Shown piece after piece: positions 1 through 4,505 of a stretch of 5,361 bases of DNA. Numbering within the stretch: position 1 is the stretch's first letter; the number at the start of each line of letters is the position of its first letter. This stretch comes from Bacteroidales bacterium (GTDB taxonomy: Bacteria; Bacteroidota; Bacteroidia; Bacteroidales; UBA3824): positions 1 to 5,361 of the forward strand of contig JAEEXW010000230.1 in the NCBI GenBank assembly GCA_016287995.1. Reading direction: 5' to 3'. Made by a program: the position numbers and the translations under genes. A model generated the notes under the pieces. The model was not told where the DNA came from. It ran no database searches and saw nothing but the letters and a program-made list of their open reading frames with translations.

Positions 1-37
1 TCACAATAGATGTGTCGCCAATTTTTATTATTTCCAT
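1..37 (-). CDS. Third copy of Cys/Asp-rich small protein, N-terminus only
   Basis: The reverse complement from 37 reads MEIIKIGDTSIV before the window ends. This matches the leader of the two complete neighbours (MEIISFGDTSIL and MEILTFGDTSIL) at most positions, including an invariant GDTSI. The ATG aligns exactly with the starts of the other copies, and the bases just before it (GCTTATGGAAAT) resemble those before the copy at 559-798. The Cys-rich part, if present, lies outside the window, so it is not known whether this copy is intact. The function is unknown; see the complete copies. Confidence 0.7.
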   Translation of the reverse strand, partial: MEIIKIGDTSIV

Positions 38-102
38 AAGCAAACATTTTGTTTAGTTTCATTACTCTCCTTTCTGTTGCAGTTTTGTTAATTGACACGC
101 CA

Positions 103-141
103 TAATGGTCTCATACTTAATATGTTAGTCTAAAACCATTA
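103..141 (-). other. Hairpin downstream of the second Cys-rich gene
   Basis: TAATGGT (103-109) pairs with ACCATTA (135-141), and inside it CATA (112-115) can pair with TATG (121-124). It starts 19 bases after the stop codon of the gene at 160-423. A counterpart with the same outer arms and the same inner CATA/TATG lies after the neighbouring copy (499-541). No T-run follows in the direction of transcription, so it is not a classical intrinsic terminator. It may be an RNA-processing or stability element of the repeat unit. Confidence 0.5.
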
Positions 142-159
142 GTGTCGCATAACAATGTC

Positions 160-423
160 TTAGTCATTCCATTCACAGTGTGGTTCGCAACGATAGTCTG
201 GATCGTCCCAATAACAGTCTACAGCTCCACAATCGGAACAATCGTCCTCTTCGCTTGTATCGCGATAACAATCGTTACAATCGTCGTTTTCACAATGAGG
301 GCATTCCCAAGTGCAATCGTTGCAATCACGACAATCTCCGCAATCACGCCTACATTCGTTGTTTGCATCATAGTCAGACTGTCCATTCAAAATGGATGTG
401 TCGCCAAATGTTAATATTTCCAT
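160..423 (-). CDS. Cys/Asp-rich small protein, possible modified-peptide precursor (second copy)
   Basis: This is an 87-residue protein starting MEILTFGDTSILNG. I chose the ATG at 423 because it aligns with the starts of both neighbours; the frame could begin two codons earlier at a TTG (429). Residues 1 to about 28 (leader plus DYDANNECRRDC) are almost identical to the copy at 559-798. The rest diverges and carries most of the 14 cysteines, largely in x-D-C or x-E-C triplets, with CPHC and CEPHC near the middle and end. It is very acidic and has no signal peptide or membrane segment. I do not recognise the family. A constant N-terminus with a variable Cys-rich C-terminus in tandem copies is typical of RiPP precursors. 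A metal-binding protein is the main alternative. No TAnnTTTG box lies just upstream, so it is probably co-transcribed with the preceding copy. Confidence 0.75.
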   Translation of the reverse strand: MEILTFGDTSILNGQSDYDANNECRRDCGDCRDCNDCTWECPHCENDDCNDCYRDTSEEDDCSDCGAVDCYWDDPDYRCEPHCEWND

Positions 424-442
424 TGTCAAACAATTTGTATTA

Positions 443-482
443 TTTCTCTACGCCCTTTTCGGTGGCTCGAAAATTTCCGTTT
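443..482 (-). promoter_or_regulatory. Conserved box upstream of second Cys-rich gene
   Basis: The box is about 40 bases long and nearly identical to the one at 818-856: both contain CTCTAC.CCCTTTTCGG and GGCTCGA on the plus strand. Its near end lies 19 bases before the start codon. Its AAAAGGG on the coding strand is more than 25 bases from the start, too far for a normal ribosome binding site. A shared untranslated leader element or a regulator-binding site is more likely. No promoter box is visible beside this copy, so it probably sits inside a longer transcript. Confidence 0.5.
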
Positions 483-498
483 GGTTGATTACAACGGA

Positions 499-541
499 AT
501 AATGGTTTCATACACAGTGTCGATATGTACGAAACCATTAT
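499..541 (-). other. Perfect 11-bp hairpin downstream of the first Cys-rich gene
   Basis: ATAATGGTTTC (499-509) and GAAACCATTAT (531-541) are perfect reverse complements around a 21-base loop. The hairpin begins 17 bases after the stop of the gene at 559-798. The outer arms match those of the hairpin at 103-141, so it belongs to the repeat unit. It lacks a downstream T-run on the coding strand. It may protect the 3' end of a processed transcript or give partial termination between copies. Confidence 0.6.
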
Positions 542-558
542 ATCCTTCTTGCGAGGAT

Positions 559-798
559 TTAGTCGTAGCAATTACCGTCATCATCTTCGTATCCCGGACA
601 ATCACCGCATTCGCCATAACATACATCGTCTTTGTGGGTGTCGTAATCATTGAAACAATCACTGCTACAATCGCTACAATCACGACGACAATCGCCACAA
701 TCACGGCAATCGCTGCAATCACGCCTACATTCGTTGTCAGCGTCATAGTCGGACATACCATTCAAAATAGATGTGTCGCCAAATGATATAATTTCCAT
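559..798 (-). CDS. Cys/Asp-rich small protein, possible modified-peptide precursor (first copy)
   Basis: This is a 79-residue protein and the promoter-proximal member of the array. It begins MEIISFGDTSILNGMSDYDA and continues NECRRDC, then a run of triplets (SDC, RDC, GDC) with RRDC and SSDC variants: eight cysteines spaced CX3C or CX2C between residues 24 and 46. Four more cysteines follow in an Asp/Gly/Tyr-rich tail ending GNCYD, giving 12 in all. It has no signal peptide or transmembrane segment. The reading frame is supported by protein-level conservation with the copy at 160-423; the opposite strand gives only low-complexity hydrophobic translations. It follows the HTH gene on the same strand, with an operator-like array and a TATATTTG box between them. 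The family is not recognised. RiPP precursor is my preferred reading; metal binding or storage is the alternative. Confidence 0.78.
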   Translation of the reverse strand: MEIISFGDTSILNGMSDYDADNECRRDCSDCRDCGDCRRDCSDCSSDCFNDYDTHKDDVCYGECGDCPGYEDDDGNCYD

Positions 799-817
799 AA
801 GTCAACAATTAATTTAG

Positions 818-856
818 TTTCTCTACACCCTTTTCGGCGGCTCGATTTTTCCGTTT
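818..856 (-). promoter_or_regulatory. Conserved leader box upstream of first Cys-rich gene
   Basis: This is the counterpart of 443-482. If the TATATTTG at 866-873 is the -7 box, transcription would start near 859, so this box would be the very beginning of the mRNA, with the start codon about 60 bases downstream. Keeping it in a second copy that lacks that promoter box suggests a role in the RNA rather than in the promoter. Confidence 0.5.
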
Positions 857-865
857 TCTTCATTG

Positions 866-873
866 CAAATATA
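866..873 (-). promoter_or_regulatory. Bacteroidota-type -7 box for the Cys-rich gene array
   Basis: TATATTTG on the minus strand matches TAnnTTTG exactly, 67 bases before the start at 798. I see no clear TTTG -33 element at the expected distance. A weak basal promoter would fit dependence on an activator bound at the dyads just upstream (906-964). Confidence 0.5.
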
Positions 874-901
874 AAACACAATTATTCCCCTGCCATACAT
901 T

Positions 902-964
902 TTTCGTGAAACTTATTCCATACTTTCGTGAAACTTTTTCAACAAAACCGTGAAATATTTTCAC
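902..964. promoter_or_regulatory. Three dyad operator-like sites at an exact 22-bp period
   Basis: CGTGAAA occurs at 905, 927 and 949, exactly 22 bp apart. The first two lie in an identical 13-mer, TTTCGTGAAACTT (902-914 and 924-936). Each site is a possible dyad GTGAAA-N3-TTTCAC. The site at 950-964 is perfect, that at 928-942 has 5 of 6 second-half bases, and that at 906-920 has 3 of 6. The last site overlaps the stop codon of the HTH gene. A spacing of 22 bp is close to two helical turns, so bound dimers would sit on one DNA face. The sites lie upstream of the -7 box at 866-873, as expected for activation, and the adjacent HTH protein is the obvious candidate ligand. Confidence 0.6.
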
Positions 965-1167
965 ACTTTCGGTTTGTACAAAATAAAGAAATCAAAATCA
1001 AGAATTTCTGAAATTTCAAAAAGAAGGTCGGTATCAATACTTTTGCGCTTGAAAATATTGTATACATTGGAACGGTCAAAATTCAGTTTCTTCGCAAACC
1101 AAGAGATTGAATGTTCCGTTTTGTTGAATACTGCCTCTATTTCTTGCCCTATGTGAATCGTGTTCAT
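961..1167 (-). CDS. Small XRE/Cro-like HTH transcriptional regulator
   Basis: This is a 68-residue protein starting MNTIHIGQEIEAVF. The HTH spans about residues 19-43 (HSISWFAKKLNF followed by DRSNVYNIFKRKSID) and is followed by DTDLLFEISEILDFDFF. This is the layout of short one-domain XRE-type regulators common in Bacteroidota, in which DR.NVY..F is the recognition helix. I chose the ATG at 1167 because family members start just before the HIG.EI helix. The frame stays open to an ATG at 1404, but that extension reads through an inverted-repeat element and has no recognisable domain. The gene lies directly upstream of the Cys-rich array on the same strand and next to three dyad sites, so it probably controls the array and perhaps itself. 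There is no sensor domain, so the signal is unknown. Confidence 0.8.
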   Translation of the reverse strand: MNTIHIGQEIEAVFNKTEHSISWFAKKLNFDRSNVYNIFKRKSIDTDLLFEISEILDFDFFILYKPKV

Positions 1168-1200
1168 TTTTAGTTCAAGTTTTTTCAAACATTTTCTCAC

Positions 1201-1412
1201 AATAAGCAAATAAAAAAGCGTGTAGCCGTTTTCTAATCTCAAATGCTTATTTAGATTTTGCAGGCTCCGCCAAGAACCCATGACGACAAATAAGCACGAA
1301 AACGGCTCACGCAATACAGCGTGAACCTTTATTCGCAACTCATTCTCTCGTCGAACAAAATTTGGCGGATTCTGCAAAATCGAGAATAAGAGCGTAAAGC
1401 CCAATGTTATAA
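1201..1412. repeat. Inverted-repeat-rich intergenic element with interleaved arms
   Basis: Arm A at 1218-1233 pairs with 1298-1312 over 15 bp with one bulged T (AGCCGTTTTC with GAAAACGGCT, plus GCGTG with CACGC). Arm B at 1245-1273 pairs imperfectly with 1362-1393 (GGCTCCGCCAA with TTGGCGGATTC, plus ATTTTGCA with TGCAAAAT). The order A-B-A'-B' is interleaved, so the two stems must form a pseudoknot or be alternatives. TGCTTATT (1244-1251) can also pair with AATAAGCA at 1201-1208 and 1289-1296. A small hairpin, TCACGC/GCGTGA, lies at 1307-1322. I do not recognise a named element. It could be a structured RNA, a small non-autonomous mobile element or a recombination site. The rest of the gene-free stretch 1168-1577 is AT-rich; apart from the promoter box at 1552 I see nothing in it. 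Confidence 0.6.
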
Positions 1413-1551
1413 TATGTTAGTTAAAATTTTCTGTTTCGTAAACTCTTTTTTTAATTTATGCCGTAAAGATAGAGAAAGAAATTTAAAAATCAGAGAAAAA
1501 AATGAGAAAAAATTTTGCGTATATAATAAAGGTGATTTCAAAAACTTTTCT

Positions 1552-1559
1552 TAAATTTG
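1552..1559 (+). promoter_or_regulatory. -7 box for the nucleotidyltransferase/HEPN operon
   Basis: TAAATTTG matches TAnnTTTG exactly, with its end 18 bases before the ATG at 1578, which would leave a leader of only about 12 bases. No good -33 TTTG is visible at the usual distance. Confidence 0.5.
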
Positions 1560-1577
1560 CAAAAATTGTTTTTGATT

Positions 1578-1910
1578 ATGGAAGTTACAGAAATCAGACA
1601 AAAATTAAAAAATCAAACTTTGACGGCAATGTCAAATGCGATAGCCGAATACCTTAAAACACAACCTGTTTTAAAGGCATGGATTTTCGGTTCGTTTGCC
1701 CGTGGAGAAGACACTCCGTGGAGCGACATAGATATTCTTGTGGAATACGACAGAAAACAAACCGTAGGGCTTATGAAAATTGCCGGTATAAAAAACAATC
1801 TTGAAGACATTCTTGACCGCAACGTTGACCTTGTTGAAAACGGTACTCTCCGTCCATACGCAATCGAAAGTGTTAATCACGATAAAAAATTGATTTATGA
1901 GAGAACATAA
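1578..1910 (+). CDS. MntA-type minimal nucleotidyltransferase, antitoxin of a HEPN/MNT pair
   Basis: This is a 110-residue protein of the minimal nucleotidyltransferase family. Residues 37-52 read FGSFARGEDTPWSDID: the GS signature is at 38-39, the two metal-binding aspartates are D50 and D52, and a third carboxylate is probably D84 in NVDLVE. In characterised MntA/HepT systems this enzyme adds AMP units to a tyrosine of the HEPN toxin and silences it, so it is the likely antitoxin here. I start it at the ATG at 1578. An upstream in-frame TTG (1557) lies inside the promoter box, so it is unlikely. The 3' end overlaps the HEPN gene by 14 bases, indicating translational coupling. All catalytic residues are present, so the enzyme looks active. 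Confidence 0.88.
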   Translation: MEVTEIRQKLKNQTLTAMSNAIAEYLKTQPVLKAWIFGSFARGEDTPWSDIDILVEYDRKQTVGLMKIAGIKNNLEDILDRNVDLVENGTLRPYAIESVNHDKKLIYERT

Positions 1911-2403
1911 AAGAGACAAGGGACGGTTGGAAGATATTGTCAAATACGCCAAAAATGTAGAACTTATAGTTAACGGAATTACATTTGACGACTTTTCTGC
2001 CGACATTCGTATATATTATTCCGTGATGAAAAACATAGAAGTTATAGGAGAAGCCTCTAACATGCTCACAAGAGATTTTCGTAATACTTATACGGACATT
2101 CCTTGGCGAGAAGTTATTAGTATGCGTAATATTTTAGTTCACGGGTATTCACAAGTGTCTGACATAGATGTTTGGAATGCAGCAATAAATGATGTAAAAC
2201 CTCTTAGAATACAAACCGAAACTTACATAAACACAATTAATTGGGAAGAATGGGAGCAAACTCCGCAAGAGTTCAGTGAACTTGACAGTACACTTTACAA
2301 AAAGGCACTTGAAACCGCTCGCAAACTCAAAAAAATGGGATTAACAACTCAACAAATTATGTCCGCGACAGAATTAACTGAGGAAGAAATTGAAAAGATT
2401 TAG
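1897..2403 (+). CDS. HepT-type HEPN RNase toxin (DUF86) with Rpn-like C-terminal tail
   Basis: This is a 168-residue protein. Residues 1 to about 120 form the helical HEPN/DUF86 domain. It carries YYSVMKNIEVIGEA (40-53) and the catalytic motif RNILVHGY (R77, H82, Y84), an exact R-x4-H-x-Y. In the HepT family R and H form the RNase site, and the tyrosine is the residue AMPylated by the partner. Characterised members are about 115-145 residues long, so the last 40 or so residues are extra. Residues 130-168 (LYKKALETARKLKKMGLTTQQI, then ATELTEEEIEKI) resemble the C-terminal helix-loop-helix of Rpn/PD-(D/E)XK transposase-like proteins, with the pattern A..LK..GL...I...T.L...EI. The gene starts inside the nucleotidyltransferase gene. 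No clear terminator follows. Confidence 0.88.
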   Translation: MREHKRDKGRLEDIVKYAKNVELIVNGITFDDFSADIRIYYSVMKNIEVIGEASNMLTRDFRNTYTDIPWREVISMRNILVHGYSQVSDIDVWNAAINDVKPLRIQTETYINTINWEEWEQTPQEFSELDSTLYKKALETARKLKKMGLTTQQIMSATELTEEEIEKI

Positions 2404-2498
2404 CATCCAATACATGATAAGTGCTACACCATTTTCCCCTCCAATATTAAAAGAAAATTAAATTATAAAAAAAATTAGAAAATTACATTCTAAATATG

Positions 2499-2506
2499 TA
2501 AATTTG
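2499..2506 (+). promoter_or_regulatory. -7 box for glyA
   Basis: TAAATTTG matches TAnnTTTG, 31 bases before the glyA start, in a very AT-rich intergenic stretch. The same eight bases precede the toxin-antitoxin operon and the HAD gene. No clear -33 element is seen, and no glycine riboswitch-like structure is visible in the short leader. Confidence 0.5.
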
Positions 2507-2537
2507 CGCGCACATAATAAATTCAAATTATCATATA

Positions 2538-3809
2538 ATGGATAACGAAATCTTTGACCTTATCGAAAAGGAGTACAGCCGTCAGAAAAACGGCATTGAA
2601 CTTATTGCTTCTGAAAATTTTGTAAGCGCACAAGTTATGCGTGCAATGGGTTCTGTTTTAACCAACAAGTATGCCGAAGGTTTGCCCGGCAAACGTTTTT
2701 ACGGCGGTTGCCATGTCGTAGACCAAGTTGAAAACATCGCTATCGAAAGACTTAAAAAACTTTACGATGCAGAATGGGTTAACGTTCAACCGCACTCAGG
2801 CGCACAAGCAAACATGGCAGTTTTGTCAGTAGTTTTGAATCCGGGCGATACTTTTATGGGTCTTGACCTCGACCACGGCGGACACCTCTCTCACGGCTCA
2901 CCTGTCAATTCGTCAGGAAAACTCTACAATCATATTTCTTACAACGTCAACGAAAAAACCGGTCTTATCGACTACGACCAAATGGAAAAAGTTGCGTTGG
3001 AGAAAAAACCGAAACTCATCATCGGTGGTGCTTCGGCTTATTCAAGAGATTGGGACTACGAGCGTATGCGCGCTATTTGCGACAAAATCGGTGCATTAAT
3101 GATGATTGATATGGCTCACCCCGCTGGTCTTATCGCAGCAGGTCTTTTGAAAAACCCGTTGAAATATGCTCACATCGTAACTTCAACAACTCACAAAACG
3201 TTAAGAGGTCCTCGCGGCGGTATTATTTTGTTAGGCAAAGATTTTGAAAATCCTTGGGGCCTAAAAACTCCCAAAGGCGTTACCAAAACAATGTCACAAC
3301 TTCTTGATTCTGCTGTATTTCCGGGCATTCAAGGCGGACCTTTGGAGCACGTTATCGCAGCAAAAGCAGTGGCTTTCGGTGAGGCTTTAACTCCTGAGTT
3401 CAAGGCTTATCAAACACAAGTTAAGAAAAATGCCGCTCTTATGGCACAAGAACTTATCAACAAAGGTTATAAAATTCTCTCAGGCGGAACGGACAACCAT
3501 TCGATGTTAGTTGATTTGCGTCAGAATTTCCCCGATATTACAGGAAAAGAGGTTCAAATCGCTTTGGAAAAAGCCGACATCACCGCTAACAAAAACATGG
3601 TTCCTTTTGACAGCCGCTCGGCATTCCAGACTTCTGGTATCAGACTCGGTACTCCCGCAATCACAACCCGCGGAATCAAAGAAGCAGAAATCGTTAGAAT
3701 CGTTGATTTTATTGATACCGTTATCAAAAACATTAATAATGATGACGTTATCGCAAAAGTTAAAGGCGAGGTTAACGAAATGATGAGCAAATTTCCGCTC
3801 GATAAATAG
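2538..3809 (+). CDS. glyA: Serine hydroxymethyltransferase
   Basis: This is a cytoplasmic PLP enzyme that interconverts serine plus tetrahydrofolate with glycine plus 5,10-methylenetetrahydrofolate, the main source of one-carbon units. It is 423 residues long, within the normal bacterial range. Visible landmarks in order are ELIASENFVS (21-30), NKYAEGLPGKRFYGG (43-57), DLDHGGHLSHG (110-120) and DMAHPAGL (191-198, where D191 contacts the PLP ring nitrogen). TSTTHKTLRGPRGG (215-228) carries the Schiff-base lysine K220, and GIRLGTPA (367-374) carries the carboxylate-binding arginine R369. The stretch at about 236-262 (FENPWGLKTPKG onward) looks like an insertion I associate with Bacteroidota homologues. 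The start MDNEIFDLI fits the family. A beta-barrel gene follows after 17 bases. Confidence 0.97.
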   Translation: MDNEIFDLIEKEYSRQKNGIELIASENFVSAQVMRAMGSVLTNKYAEGLPGKRFYGGCHVVDQVENIAIERLKKLYDAEWVNVQPHSGAQANMAVLSVVLNPGDTFMGLDLDHGGHLSHGSPVNSSGKLYNHISYNVNEKTGLIDYDQMEKVALEKKPKLIIGGASAYSRDWDYERMRAICDKIGALMMIDMAHPAGLIAAGLLKNPLKYAHIVTSTTHKTLRGPRGGIILLGKDFENPWGLKTPKGVTKTMSQLLDSAVFPGIQGGPLEHVIAAKAVAFGEALTPEFKAYQTQVKKNAALMAQELINKGYKILSGGTDNHSMLVDLRQNFPDITGKEVQIALEKADITANKNMVPFDSRSAFQTSGIRLGTPAITTRGIKEAEIVRIVDFIDTVIKNINNDDVIAKVKGEVNEMMSKFPLDK

Positions 3810-3826
3810 CATTTCAACGGCAAAAA

Positions 3827-4471
3827 ATGAAAAAAATATTTGCACTTCTTACCGCCGCGTTTATTTCTATAAACGCGGCTGGTCAAGATGATATGCCGGA
3901 TTTTTCAGGCTTTGAAAGCGACATGATAAAACCCGCCTCAAATTTAGGCGTAAACTTCTGTGGTGGAATTACTTACGACTTTGGTTTTATTGGAGAAAAT
4001 GCCGCTCTCGGTTGCACAGGAGTTGTGGGCGCAAACTTTTACAACAAATTACGGGTCGGAGGTTATTTCAACGGTCTGTTAGGTATTTACGATTATTCGA
4101 GTAGATATTATGATGATTTGTACTATTTTTACGGCGGGTTCGGCGGATTTGTAAGTCCGAAATTGTTGTCCGACAGAAAAGTCAGCATAAATATTCCCGT
4201 AAAAATCGGTTACGGATTTGTCTCCTTAGACGGTATCAGCAGCAGCGGCTCAAACAGCGAAGAAATCGACTCAAAAACAGTTTTCGCAGTAACGCCGGGC
4301 ATTATGATGGAAATAAATTTCTGCCGTTTTTTCGGTATGTTAGTTGGAATGAATCTCACGATTACCTCCGATGCAAAACTTTATAACGACTACGGCGACG
4401 AAGTTTTGGACAAAAACGGTCTTAACAAAATTATGTTTTCAATCGGCGGAATTTTCGGCAAAACAAAATAA
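3827..4471 (+). CDS. Secreted protein, probable small outer-membrane beta-barrel
   Basis: This is a 214-residue protein with a clear signal peptide: MKK, then a hydrophobic core (IFALLTAAFISINAA), with cleavage most likely after AAG at 19 to leave Q20. The mature part is rich in Gly, Tyr and Phe with alternating hydrophobic strands (NLGVNFCGGITYDFGF, KLRVGGYFNGLLGIYDY, VSINIPVKIGYGFVSL, NKIMFSIGGIFG) joined by polar turns. This fits an 8-to-10-strand outer-membrane barrel. It has no OmpA-type C-terminal domain and no lipobox. The last residues are GKTK rather than a terminal aromatic residue. It starts 17 bases after glyA, so it is probably co-transcribed, though a functional link is not obvious. 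A strong hairpin terminator follows directly. The specific function is unknown. Confidence 0.75.
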   Translation: MKKIFALLTAAFISINAAGQDDMPDFSGFESDMIKPASNLGVNFCGGITYDFGFIGENAALGCTGVVGANFYNKLRVGGYFNGLLGIYDYSSRYYDDLYYFYGGFGGFVSPKLLSDRKVSINIPVKIGYGFVSLDGISSSGSNSEEIDSKTVFAVTPGIMMEINFCRFFGMLVGMNLTITSDAKLYNDYGDEVLDKNGLNKIMFSIGGIFGKTK

Positions 4472-4505
4472 AAAAAACGGTGGATTTTATTTCCGCCGTT
4501 TTTTT
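4471..4505. terminator. Bidirectional intrinsic terminator
   Basis: Arms at 4471-4483 and 4493-4505 pair (ACGGTGG with CCGCCGT, one T-G wobble) around a 9-base loop. An A-run lies on the left and a T-run on the right, so it works in both directions. It sits between two convergent genes. Its first base is the last base of the barrel gene's stop codon, and its T-run runs into the stop codon of the HAD gene. Confidence 0.9.

Larger units (their letters stand above)
1..856 (-). repeat. Tandem array of about 380-bp units, each with one Cys/Asp-rich gene
   Basis: Three related units lie head to tail on the minus strand. Their start codons are at 798, 423 and 37, giving periods of 375 and 386 bases. 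Each complete unit has, in transcription order, a conserved box of about 40 bases, a start codon, a conserved leader-coding part, a diverged Cys/Asp-rich part, a stop codon and a hairpin. Conservation is strongest over the first 80 or so coding bases and the upstream box, and weakest in the 3' half of each gene. The leftmost unit is cut by the window edge and its upstream box (about 57-90) has diverged. The pattern fits tandem gene duplication followed by diversification of the C-terminal part. Confidence 0.85.

Noticed and set aside
119..128. AATATGTTAG shared with 1411-1420 as a possible attachment-site pair
   Set aside because: A 10-base match in such AT-rich DNA can occur by chance, the flanks do not match and no integrase is present.
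424..429. TTG start two codons upstream for the gene at 160-423
   Set aside because: The ATG at 423 aligns exactly with the starts of both neighbouring copies.
142..786. Plus-strand open frames of 90-102 residues opposite the Cys-rich genes
   Set aside because: They translate to monotonous Ile/Thr/Val or Arg/Asn-rich sequence produced by the repetitive DC codons on the other strand. The minus-strand frames show the leader-type conservation between copies.
160..798. Ferredoxin or zinc-finger assignment for the Cys-rich proteins
   Set aside because: The cysteine spacing (strings of CX2C and CX3C with Asp) does not match a 2[4Fe-4S] CxxCxxCxxxCP motif, and no regular Cys/His finger repeats. 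Metal binding in general is not excluded.
902..964. CRISPR-like array
   Set aside because: The 22-bp units contain no unique spacers, the repeats are short dyads and there are only three, so operator sites fit better.
1201..1412. Integron attC cassette recombination site
   Set aside because: The long imperfect inverted repeats with a bulged base are suggestive, but no matching RYYYAAC/GTTRRRY pair is present at the ends. The GTTATAA at 1406-1412 breaks the consensus at two positions. Kept only as one possibility for the element.
1557..1577. TTG start upstream for the nucleotidyltransferase
   Set aside because: It lies inside the TAAATTTG promoter box, so it would not be in the transcript.
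2863..3886. Other open frames of 78-112 residues within and opposite glyA
   Set aside because: They are shadows of the strongly conserved serine hydroxymethyltransferase frame, with no domain or independent start signal.
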